From assembly GCA_963995505.1 (NCBI GenBank), contig OZ023190.1, positions 18,470,092 through 18,534,091 on the forward strand: a stretch of 64,000 nucleotides of DNA, written 5' to 3'. The notes under the pieces are model-generated. The model saw only the letters and a list, made by a program, of their open reading frames with translations. It made no database searches and was not told where the DNA came from. The DNA is from Hypericum androsaemum (lineage: Eukaryota > Streptophyta > Magnoliopsida > Malpighiales > Hypericaceae). This document shows, in pieces, positions 47,601-58,526 of this stretch (its first letter is position 1; the number at the start of each line of letters is the position of its first letter). Position numbers and translations under genes: made by a program.

Positions 47601-50600
47601 CAAGTACCTCACAAAAGGCAAGGCAGGATCGGCACAGTGAGCGCTTGGAGGCAACCTTTCACCCGCATTACCAAGTGCACTGGCAAGACCATTTTGTCCT
47701 GCAGGTGTGATTAGGGGATAATAGGATCTCAGTAAACGTGCAGCAGCACTCCATGCAGCAAGTGGATCACCTGCACGAACTGCAGATAGCAATATCTCCC
47801 TCAGTACAACCATCTGCAGCGTGCTCCACTGAGACTCAAATAAAGACACTATTGACTGGTGATGCATTTTCCCAATATCTGCAAGACTTGATCCAGTCTC
47901 CTGTTAATCCAAAAAAAGATAATCATACCAGTCCCATTCATGCCATACGAACATACGATAGGAATCAGTTCTGGCTTGTGTTCAAATGTCTTCTTTTTTT
48001 TAGAATGTGTTCAAATATTAAAGATCATCTCACAGAAAAAATCCTATGACAAGTCAATGATGTAAGATATATACCGGAACATCTTTTCAATTGTCCACGA
48101 TTGTTAGTTGCAGGAACATGTTCCAAATCATAATTTTTCTTTCGAGGGCGAGGGCAGTTGTTCTATGTGAGCACTAAGAAAAGAGATGCAGAACAACAAT
48201 TCAGAATCACTTTCGTTTTCTCTTTACTGAATTTTCCACAAGAAAATAGTGAATTGTAAACAAAGATAAAACTCACATTGGTATGAGAATGATTAGTAAC
48301 AGCAGCTCTACTCTGAACACGGTAAGCCTTGGCGGTCAATGCAAAAACTTGCAAGGCACTAATTGCAGCCAGTCTATTGTCTTGTTGTAGATATAACTGG
48401 GCCACTTGCCTAGAAAAAAAAGCAGCTTTCCTCTGATAACCAAGTGTTCCAAATAAACGAGCCACTTCGACATATACTATCAATCTGTCACTTGCATCAA
48501 TCAAAGATTTTGCTCCATCTGCAGCACTAGTCAACAACTCTACCACATCCTTGGCCATTTCTCTTCTGCAGGAAGAAGTAGGAACAAGAATACTTAAATT
48601 TAAACGACTGCAACAATTATTTGAAACATGAACAAGTGGAGTCGACAGAACAAGTTGAATTTTTTTTACCTACAAAGGAATCTTGCTAATTTCAGCATAG
48701 CTTCTAGCTCAAAACTTAAAGGGGAAACTCTGCAAGAAACAAACATCAAAGTCATTTGGAGGGGATAGTGACCATTACTTACCAGAATGAAATGTCCAAG
48801 AACCTTGGGGGATAAGTTCAAAAAGAAAACATAAAATTATAAGAGATGCTGAGATAGCCTTGATTGCACAGAAAACAATAACCAAAAGCAGCACTATGTC
48901 ATTAGTAATAACTTAATAACTCTGAAAGGTATGAGCATGCTCTACACCACATGGTAGAGATTTATTATAATCAGAGCTACCGACAACGAAACTAACTATG
49001 GTTTAGCCTCAGGTGAAAATACGAATGAGGACCAGGGCCACGGTTAAGATGCTCAAAAAACCATGTTACTATGAAATTCTTTAAAAAGTAAGCACATACC
49101 AAACTGAGTCCACTTCTCAACCAAATTGGCAAGGCACATCCGAGAATGCGTGAAAGATAAAAGAAACACCAATTAGCCAACTTGAATGAAAAGTACCCAC
49201 CTCTGAGCATTTTCTTGTATGAATGATTTTCGGTAATGCAATATCACACTGTTATACCTATACTTGACTTCATCTTCCAAACCGGGATCAGTTTGTCCTG
49301 TTCGGTCAATCTGGATGCATGAAGAAAAATGAACTCATCACAAGCAAAATGATTCACCAACAAAAAAAATGTCAACCAGGTCCACAATTAAGGGGCAGAA
49401 ATATACGGAATCAAGTCAACAGGCTCATGAAGGAAGAGCAAAACATCAGTTTGATAGAAAAGAATTTTAAAGAATCCTGTAATCATTCCATCGAAAGGCC
49501 ATTGGAAGGACCGATTCAACTCAACATAACAAATGGAGGCCCTAACCATCAGCTACTGATCAGGTCTATCAAACCAAGACGCAAAGACACCAAATAGATA
49601 CTATTTTCAGTAGCTCCTGCAGGCAGGTCAAAATTAGGACAAGCTAAGCTAGCTTCCCAAGAGTTCTTTCCACATACCAGTAAAGCGCAGACACTACCCT
49701 CTAGTGCTCCGGCATACCAGAAGAAATCCCCAGTCAATCTGGCCATCTCCAATGCTGTAGAATAATGGGCATTAGCATCAACAGGTGACCCCGCCAACAA
49801 ACAGTAATCCCCAATGGTTTTCTGGGCACGACCAACCCTTCTCTTCTTTGCCTGGATCACCTACATCCAGCTCTTGCTCTTACGTTCTTTTAACAACAAT
49901 TCCAATTCCAGCAAAAATATTAAAAAGGCGCAGAGTAAAGCATTTCTCGTATCCCCTCAAGAAAACAAAAAAAATTACTCCACAATAGGACACCTAAAAT
50001 TAAAACCTCCTCTGAGCTAAGACTGGCTTGAGAATCCAAGGGTGTCTTGAGAATTGTCCCCGTGGACTCCGCCTGAAGCACCCACTTCTCGAACTCCATC
50101 AGCAACGAGGCCGCAATGTCCTGCATCATTGTCTGCAAGTGTATCTCCTGCTTCTGTTTATCCCCAGGCGAGAACAGCCTCAGCTTATCTCCTTTCTTCC
50201 CCGCGTCCTCCAGCTGTCACCAAGCATTCGGATGCCATCATTAAACTGCTACTAAAACTAGATCGAACTGAACAAGATCGACAACAACAATATCTTCTGC
50301 TAGCAAACGAACAAACGGAGGTGATCCGGAGACAACAAGGTCATTAGCCGCTACCGAAAAAGAAATCCAACGTCCACAATAACGGTCAGTCATGCAGATC
50401 ATACAAGACAGATGAGGAGAGAAAACCTGGGAATCGCAGGGGGAGAAGGCGAAGCAGCGGTGGACGAGGGCGGAGGGGAAGGACCTGGAGGCTGAGTCGA
50501 AGAGGCGGAGGGCGGAGTGGAGGTCGGGGGAGGAGGGGCAGTGGCAGAGGCCGATCAGGGCTAGGGTTTTGCGGTTGGACTGGTAGTCCTCCCACGGGGA

Positions 50601-50837
50601 CGGCGGGGCCCCACCGAGAAGGAACTTAAACCGCAGCGATCCCCACTCCCACGGTTGCTGCGAGAATGGGGACTTCTGATGCTCCGTGTAGAACGAGGAG
50701 ATCGCCGATAACGGTATCCTCTCGTGCGGGGCGAACATCCCGTAGTACTCCCGGAGCGTCCCCGCCGGGACCTCCCCCACCGGCACGATCGCTACTCTTA
50801 TCATCGCCGACGTCTCGACGCTCACGTCCGGCTCCAT
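44632..50837 (-). CDS. TRS120: TRAPPII complex subunit TRS120 (TRAPPC9 homologue), with apparent frameshift
   Basis: Ten exons on the - strand: 50427-50837, 50007-50213, 49678-49860, 49201-49310, 48670-48729, 48277-48565, 47608-47900, 46147-47024, 45012-45930, 44632-44852. The product would be about 1190 residues, close to Arabidopsis TRS120. Typical stretches are LSAISSFYTEHQKSPF, SPWEDYQSNRKTLALIGLC, EFEKWVLQAES, GDPLAAWSAAARLLR, EDWWAGSAPSGPFIYTPFS, PPGRRLVVPLHIC and YFLVPGEYT. The subunit helps TRAPPII activate Rab-A GTPases at the trans-Golgi and is needed for cell-plate assembly. In exon 9, near 45841-45853, the frame changes by 2 nt between PLHIC and LQGLS. As written, translation stops at 45779-45781 after 860 residues. 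All other phases are consistent, so this is either a sequencing error or a recent lesion. Confidence 0.95.
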
Positions 50838-51378
50838 CTCTATTACTTCTCCCTCCTCCGATTCGGTGACGTTGCTTTCTTTTGTTTCTCGTTCTCGGAT
50901 CTAGTTGATTTCAGGCGGTTAGCGGAGAAGTGCTCTTAACAAGTTTGTGTTCCCCGCGCTGATTATTACCACTTACTACCAGAAGTTTGAACCTGGAAAT
51001 AGCAATAAGAGGCGTGTTAAACTCCCCTGATTTCCTTTTTTTTCTCATAAATAATAAATTATATACAAATAAGTTTTTCTCTTTCTTTTTTATTTTGGAA
51101 AAATAGATTTTTCTTTGATGGATTGGAATGTACAAATAACAATTATATGACATATGCCATAAAAAATTCATTAATTCTTGTGTTTTGTGGATATTTTAAA
51201 CAATGACTCGCCTTTTTTTTAGAAAAGGCCGACAATGAATTTAAAATTGTTCAATTTAATAAATATGCATACGATGAGTAAGTAGTTGTCTAACTTTTTT
51301 CTTATTTTATTACGCGTCATGAATAAAGTCCTAGTTTGCTATATTATTACATGAGTCATTTCTTATGAACAAATTACT
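50838..51378. promoter_or_regulatory. TRS120 upstream region, left half of a divergent promoter
   Basis: This is TRS120 5' flank up to the retroelement insertion at 51379. Joined to 53338-53740 it would make an about 0.9-kb space between the TRS120 and ALF4 starts. No clear TATA box stands out. Promoter role is inferred from position. Confidence 0.4.
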
Positions 51379-51655
51379 TGTTAGAGATGTGCAGAAATTG
51401 AAGAGAAAATTTTGTGGGTTTGTTTCCTATTCTATTCTGATTAAGTTTTGGACTCCTAATTTGACCTAGATAGTTTACTTGATATACAAGGGTTTGCCTC
51501 TATATAAAAACATGTTACCCTGGCTTTGTGGCTCGAAAACTCATCAATAAAAGTTCTCCTTTCTCCCCGTGGATGTAGGCATTAGGCCGAACCACGTAAA
51601 CTCTTGCGTCCGTGTTCTTTGCGCATTTTGTTCTCTAGTTGCTGAATTTCTAACA
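51379..51655 (+). repeat. 5' LTR
   Basis: Starts TGTTAGAGATG and ends TCTAACA, with CTCTATATAAAAAC (about 51500) as TATA box and AATAAAAG (about 51547) as poly(A) signal. Confidence 0.9.
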
Positions 51656-51685
51656 AGTGGTATCAAGAGCTAAGGTTGGAAGATA

Positions 51686-52680
51686 TTGGATCACGGCGCA
51701 AAATTTGCTCTTGTGAAGTTTGATGGTTCATCGAATTTCGGGTTATGGCAAAGGCGTGTCAAGGATCTTCTCGTGCAACAAGGGATGGTCATCGCGTTCT
51801 CGGAGAAGAAGTCCGAGAAGATGGAGGAGCAAGAGTGGGAGGAGTTGGAGGCCAAGGCGGTAGCAAATATTCGCTTGTGTTTGGCGGATGATGAGGAGCC
51901 ACCAGCTGGGTTGTGGAAGAGGATCCAGGTCGGAGTCAAAGAAGTTCAATGGAAGTGGTTTCAAGTGCGGAGAAGGGCACATGAAGGGGACTATCCATGA
52001 CGAACTAGGGATCAAGACAACGAGGAGGGATCGACATCACAACCATGGCCACATATTCAGACGAGTCGAATGGTGATTGGCTTTCTGTCTCATCAAGTCC
52101 AATGCATCCTTGTAATCTCTTGTCGTTATGGACCTTAGATTATAACAGTGATAGTTATAAAGGTAGGCTAATAATGGAGAAAGATGCGATTGTAGGGATG
52201 AAGGGTGAAAGGGAATACCTACAGGTTAGTGGGGCATATTGTTGTAGGTGGAGTCACATCAATGGGTCTGAAGGAGTTGGCAAAAGCTCAGGTCATATGA
52301 GGTTGGTTCTTATGAGGGAGCAAAGGCTTGACATAGATGGTTTGAGTGCAGTTGGGATTCGTAGAGATATGGATAGCAAGCTATGGTTGTTTCGTGGAGG
52401 CATGATTGGCAAGGAGCCATGGTTGTCTCAGAAAAGTATTGTTAGCTGGGCCCCGCTATGGTTGTCTAAAGGGACGTGCACGTCAAAGGTGTTGGGTAGG
52501 TTTAGCATTGGGCATGCGAAGCCATTGGTGACACCACGGACGAATCAGGTATCTCATTCAAGGCCAAACGGTGGAGTTCGAGGCATGTCGAGGGTTTTAC
52601 TTGGTGGAACAAAAGGTTGTCCTTTGTATGCTATGGCACATAGCATTGGTTTGAGGCAAGAAGGTCCAGCTGAGAAGTAG
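51686..52680 (+). pseudogene. gag: copia gag remnant
   Basis: 51686-51940 gives MDHGAKFALVKFDGSSNFGL, then WQRRVKDLLVQQGM, the conserved start of copia Gag. The following frame (51888-52076) shows FKCGEGHMKG, a damaged CCHC knuckle. 52045-52680 is open for 211 codons. Its start (SDESNGDWLSVSSS) looks like the Gag-protease junction, the rest is not recognised. Integrase, RT and RNase H are absent. Confidence 0.75.
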
Positions 52681-53048
52681 TTTGAGGTTGCAGAGCATGG
52701 GGCTGACCAAAAATAGAGGGCACGTCTATTGGTCGCAAGGTTGCTTCAGCAAGTGGACTTGCTAGTTGGGGTTCGATGGAGTTTGGAGGGAATACGCCAA
52801 GCAAGCTCGGGAGTTGCTCAAGCTTGGGGCTGGCTCCAAGTGATTGAACGAAAAAGGAAGAGAGAAAGTTGAGATGGTATTATTGATGGCGGTGTATCTA
52901 TGGTCAAGGTGGAGCTGGTAGAGTCAGTTTGGTTTTTCAAGTTCTCATAGTTCTTCATAGGGCGGTCTTTCATCAAGGTGGAGTTCGTTGAAGTTTGGAT
53001 GGAACTTCATGGTTCGTCCATGGGATGATTTCTCGTCAAGGTGGAGAT

Positions 53049-53337
53049 TATTAGAGATGTCAAGAAATTGAAGAGGAAATTTTGTGGGCTTGTTTCCTAT
53101 TCTATTCGGACTAGATTTTGGACTCCTAATTTGACTTAGATAGTTTACTTGATGTACAAGAGTTTGTCTCTATATAAAGACATGTTACCTTAAGGTTTTG
53201 TATGGCTTTGTGGCTTAGAAACTCATCAATAAGAGTTCTCCTTTCTCCCTGTGGATATATGCATTAGGCCGAACCACGTAAACTCTTGTGTCCGTGTTCT
53301 TTGCGCGTTTTGTTCTCTAGTTGCTGAATTCCTAACA
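53049..53337 (+). repeat. 3' LTR
   Basis: Matches the 5' LTR with scattered substitutions and one small insertion. Ends CCTAACA before TTACT. Confidence 0.9.
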
Positions 53338-53740
53338 TTACTTTTCTTCCTTGATAACAGTATAGATACATCTTTGTGAAAATGTATTGAAGAATTAAAA
53401 AAGTCATTTTTTGGATAACCTAAATTGTATTTTTCTTATATAAAATATGTAATCAACGTTTTGCAGCATAAATAAGATTTATGAATAGTTTTGATTAAAC
53501 CACATTTGTCTCTCTTTTTTTTCTTATTCCGTTTGTCACTAGGTAAACAGAAAAGGTCTTGGTTGAGGTGATCTTCAAACTTTCACGATAAACTGATAAT
53601 TTACTAATTACGCTCTAGAACTTGCTACCGCCAAGTCAGAAACCACTATTGCCACGAACAGAAGAAACAGAGAAAACAAGTCTCTCCTCCTCCGGTCCCG
53701 TCTTCCCTCGCACCGGGAAACCGCTCTTCCTTTCCCAGCC

Positions 53741-56700
53741 ATGTCAGAGAACACGCAGCAGCAGAAGCTTCGAGAAACCTCTTCTTCCCTCCTCAACCTC
53801 CAACGATCCCTCTCCTCTTGCTCCAGACTAGTACTCTCTTTCTTTTCATTTTATCCCTTTTTTTTTAATTTTATTTGTATACTTAATACTTTATATTTCC
53901 TCTCTAATAATCCGGAAACTCCCTCTTTTAGTCAATCGAATCCGGAGACCAGAGCTCAGTCTCCGAGCTGGTCGAATCCCTCGGCTCCCTCTCTGATGCC
54001 GCTCTCTCAGACGATCCTCCCGCCGCCGAGGACGCACGAAACGACGCGTTCCGAGCTCTGTCGGAGATCCTCAGCTTCTTGTCGTCTCCTTCGCTGGACG
54101 AGGTCCCTTCCTTGACTTGAAAACAGCGATAATTTTTTTCGTGTGTTCCGTTTTATAATCAAATAAAGTACTGAACGACTTCAGATGTAATAATCGCAGG
54201 CGGTGGCTGATGCTCTGTCGTTTGAGTTGCCAAAGGCGGCTGCGAAGTTTGCCGGGATTTCGGATGAATGCTTGGTGATTGTGCATGAGATAATCGATAT
54301 TTTCGTGGCAAAATGTAGTCCCCGTGACATGCTTTCGGTTCTTTGCGAGGTGCTTTTCGTTTTCGTAACTTCACAAATTACACAGTGACGGTTATCAATC
54401 TGCGAATTTGATTTGATATGTGCAGTATTGTAAAGTTATGATGTGCTTTTGACCATAGCGCTGAGATGACGGTTTTTATTGACTGTCAAGGCACTCTGCC
54501 TTGCAAGCAACGCTAGTCCGGTTTCTTATATTCGTCTGTGCTCGATAATGAGCTGTGTAATAATACTCCTACTTCTCTCTTAATGGAATCAGGCTTTAGG
54601 TTTGGCGAGTGAGGCAAAGAATCCATCAAGCTATGCTGCTCCTCTTTTTACGGGACTTGCAAAAGGTCAGTGTCTCAGGGGAAGATGAGTGTCTTTGTTT
54701 GATACTATGATGAAAATTAGATGTTGTTAATGCAATGATCTGTCAACCTGTTGATGCATATATGCCCATATTTGGTGTCATCGAGCTGATTTTGTACAGG
54801 TTATTCTCATTTCGTCCAGTTATTCCTCGTATTCAGAGGCGCCACTTTGAACAAGTTAAAGTAGCCTTGCCCATTATACTACATGTTCTCAAGGTCCACA
54901 GTTCAGAGCTAAATGAGGATGATCCTGGGTGCGCAAAATTGTTTGAAAGAGCTCTAAGTATCGGTGATTCTATAAAAGCCACCTGCCAAAAGTTGGTATG
55001 CTCATTGGATGTTAAGTGATTCTGCTTTATTTACCTGTTCTTGTTATCCTTAAATGACTTGTGAGTGATTCTATCTGTGCATGCCCTCTCTTTTGAGTGA
55101 CAGGATGGAAAAGTAGAAGAGAACCTTCGGTCGCTGCTTGGTTTGTATGTTTTACAAGTAACGGTTAGTGCCCTTCCGATCCACCTGAATTTCAATCTTG
55201 AGTGACCATTTAGTAATCTTTTAGCTCCATGTTGGCCAGTTCTCGTGCTGTTATACATATAAGTTGTTGGAATTTATTCAGAATAGTATGTCTCTGCCTG
55301 ACTTGGAATACCTTCCTTGGGTGTAGGCTCTTCTTTCACTTTGCATAGGATCCCAGATCATGTTCTGTGTACCTCTGGTATCTACCCTTTCATCGTCGCT
55401 GCACTATTGTGGTTGTTCTTATGCTGGGTTGATCACTGAATCTGACATCGCTGAAATCAGTAAAGTCGTCGCAGAAGGTAAGTTCAAACACTAGATAGTT
55501 TTATTCATCCTTCTTGAAAGGCTCCTTATCACCGCTGAGAAAGTTCCTCCATTTCAACATCATCTTAAGTTTGACTCATCAGCCACATATGTGCAGAAGA
55601 AGAGGATTATTTGAAGAGCTGTTTTTCCGATATAAGACTTGGGGCTTCTCTTGTAGGTTTGTAAACAGAATACACCACGCTTGATTCATTCATGCAGATA
55701 GTTGCTTCTCTCTATGTTACATTATTCGGGTTATCCAACCTTTTCTCTTTGCAGTCATCTGGGGCCACATCTCTGAAGAAGTAGCTCAGGCTGCATCAGA
55801 AAATATGCCAGCTCTCAAGGACGAACTTAAAAGTAATCAGACCAAAAGGTGGCTAGTATTAAGCTTGCTGAAGCACATATTGTCATCCGTTTGTCTTACG
55901 TGGGAATTGAAGAAGCATGCCATTGATTTCTTGCTCTGCATTACTGATAACATCTCTCAGAAAATTAATGATGAGAAGTTTGAATATTCAATATATGTTC
56001 CTGGGTTTTGTGCTGCATTACAGGTATTTCTCTCCGTTTCCTTTTATCATAGTTCAATCTTCTGCAATCTGTTTTAAGAAATCTTAAATGTATGTTTCAG
56101 GGAATCGCAAACGTCATAATGTATGCACCAACCAAGGCATTGCGAAAGAAAGCATTTGAAGCTTTGAAGACGGTAAATTTTAATTTCCTATGCACGCAAT
56201 GAAACTGGATGACCACTGGAGTAGCTTGCTTACTACAGACTGTATAGTGACAGTACTTTTAAAAACTTCAGCTCTTTGTACCTGAAGGGATCCCTTTTTA
56301 TACAGATTTTATCCTCGTCAAGAGACGTCCTTTTACCTGTGATTCTCTGTAGCCTTTAAGTCTCCTAGCTCATCTTGATCATATACACTTTTTCATGGAA
56401 TGTGCTTCTTACCTTGCTTTGCTGTGTGCATAGGTAGCTGCTGATACTCCAGCTGCATTGAGAGTCCATATTTTCCACGTTTTGATCAAAAATTATCAGT
56501 CTTCAACTATGGTAAATGCTTACTGCTGGCTCCTTCTATCTTTATCTGGGATTTTAATGCATATCATAATACTTGGTACAAATACACAGGCTGCCCTGCT
56601 TTTAGATCTTCTGAGAGGGGAGCTTCACAAGGAGACTACACAAAGCTTGGGAAAAAAAGAAGATGGAGTCTCACAGGAAATTGAAGCAAGTTCAGCTGCC

Positions 56701-57720
56701 AGTCTATGGACTACTGGTATTCTTGATCTTGTGGAGATTGTTTTGAGGCCTCCAGTCGGAGGACTCCCGTCATTTCCAGAGCATACTGATGCGGTATATC
56801 TTACAAGCACCTTTTCATAGTCAATTCTCTTTTGGATAACTGAGTACTCCTAAAACTTGGTAGTTACTTGGCTCATTTCTTGATAAAAAGGTTTGCCTTC
56901 AATCTTGCCTGTTGTTCTGCAGGTCCTAGCCGCCCTAAACTTTTACAGATACATATTGATGACCGAATCTGCAAGTAAGATGCTAACTATCAAATTTAGT
57001 AGTTCACTGTGTTGTGCAAGACCTTTATTTTGTCTTCGCCTCCTTCAGACTCCCACCAGATAAGAGACGTTACTTAAGTCCCTGTGTGCTGCTTTTTTAT
57101 GCCGACAAGCTTTGGTAAATAAACAAACTTCTGTAATGGGATCAATCTAGACCAGAATTTAAAGTTTTAAAGTTCTGTATATCCACCTTGTATCGGGAAT
57201 CTAAAATGAAGATGAGAATCTGGGAGGATCCAAGCCAATGTTAAGACTTGACTGCAATTCAGAGAAAAAGTAGCGGCGTGCAAATTCAGCTAGTTGTCTT
57301 CATCATAATAGGCATGAGCACAATAGTGCCTTAAACCTGAACAGTTTGCTACTGACCTGAAGCTAGATAGATCACTGTCGTCTTGAATCATAACTATATC
57401 TTCACATCCCACTATTTTAATCTGCTTTCTGTAGATTAGCAAGAGGTAGGATTGTTCGATTGCCTTGTGCCTTATGATTATGCATTCTCCATGGAACAGG
57501 GAACACCAATCACACTGGAGTGATATCCAAGAAAAACTTACAGAAGGCCCGCTCGGAGTGGCTTCTACCTCTTCGGACTGCTGTAACTGGTATTATAGCA
57601 GAGAGCAGGAATGAGCGAGATCCAGATTCGATAGAAACAGTTTGTTCTATTAATCCTGTTGAGTTAGTTCTGTATCGCTGTATTGAACTTGTGGAGGAAA
57701 AGCTAAAGCAATCAACGTAG
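53741..57720 (+). CDS. ALF4: Aberrant root formation protein 4 (ALF4), glomulin-like
   Basis: Fourteen exons: 53741-53830, 53932-54102, 54200-54349, 54593-54665, 54820-54995, 55104-55163, 55327-55477, 55597-55656, 55755-56023, 56101-56172, 56434-56511, 56590-56793, 56923-56974, 57500-57720. All are in phase, giving 608 residues (Arabidopsis about 626). Family landmarks are SIESGD, DALSFELPKAAAKFAG, CSPRDMLSVLCE, IQRRHFEQVKVALPI, MYAPTKALRKKAFEAL, VEIVLRPPVGGLPSFPEHTD, EWLLPLRT and the end PVELVLYRCIELVEEKLK. ALF4 binds RBX1 and restrains SCF ubiquitin ligases, and is needed for lateral root initiation. Exon 5 uses the acceptor at 54818-54819; an upstream AG at 54798-54799 would break the frame. 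The frame is intact. It is divergent from TRS120. Confidence 0.95.
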
Positions 57721-58526
57721 CTAGTCTTGGTTCATGCTTCAGAAAAGAAAAGCTTCTTGAATCACCGACACACAAGTGCCCTCCAGATCACTATCATCAC
57801 CTTGTATCCTACCAATTCTATCCAAGCTAATTAAAGTGAGAGAGATTAGATTCTAGTCTGGTGCATTTTGTTGCACCAGAACTTTTGTTTCAATTATGGA
57901 AGTTGATGGATCAATGATGTTAAACTGTTGGGCAGATAATCTTGGGAGTTTGTCCAAATCCGGTAGTGCTCAACTCGACTCTGAAGCTAAAAAAACTCTT
58001 CTGTTATCACGGCCCACGTTCATGAAGCTAACAAATGAATCGTCGTACATCCAGGCCCAAGACCCAGATTAAATTAGGGCCTTGAATAGTGTAGAATTTT
58101 GGCCCATTGCCTAAAGAAAGAAAATAATACCCAAGAGAGCAAATTCATAACGAAGCCTGGCTTCGTGTTAAGAGGAAATGCCACCTTAAATCAGTCGCAT
58201 GTTTAAAAAAGACAGTAACATAGCTGTCTTGCCTAAAAAAAATAACATGATTGATTAAATGCTACTTGATTCCCAGCATCACGAGCAACAAAACATTACC
58301 CTCGAGATATTTCGGGGAACGTTAGGAATCTACAAACAAGAAGTTGACATTTATACATTGTTATCGCTGTGGTCTAGTACCTATCTCATGAAACAATATT
58401 TGCATTCGCAAAATAATCTGGCGAAGCTGCTGTTCTAAGGGAGAATCCCCAAAGTTGAAAGGTGTAAGAACAGACCTCTCTTCAGAATCATCCATGTGAG
58501 GTGGTGAAAAGGAGAGCTAACTAATG
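57721..58526. other. Convergent 3' ends of ALF4 and the DLN protein gene
   Basis: No further gene. Expected to hold both 3' UTRs. Confidence 0.5.

Larger units (their letters stand above)
51379..53337 (+). mobile_element. Non-autonomous copia-type LTR retrotransposon (gag remnant only)
   Basis: A 1959-bp element with 5' LTR 51379-51655 and 3' LTR 53049-53337, flanked by a perfect 5-bp duplication TTACT (51374-51378, 53338-53342). A primer site TGGTATCAAGAGC (51658-51670) resembles the initiator-Met tRNA complement used by copia elements. The polypurine tract AAGGTGGAGATTA precedes the 3' LTR and is the same as in the copia element at 2868. Only gag-like sequence remains. The 3' LTR has lost the G of its TG end and carries about 12 extra bases near 53190. 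Confidence 0.93.
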
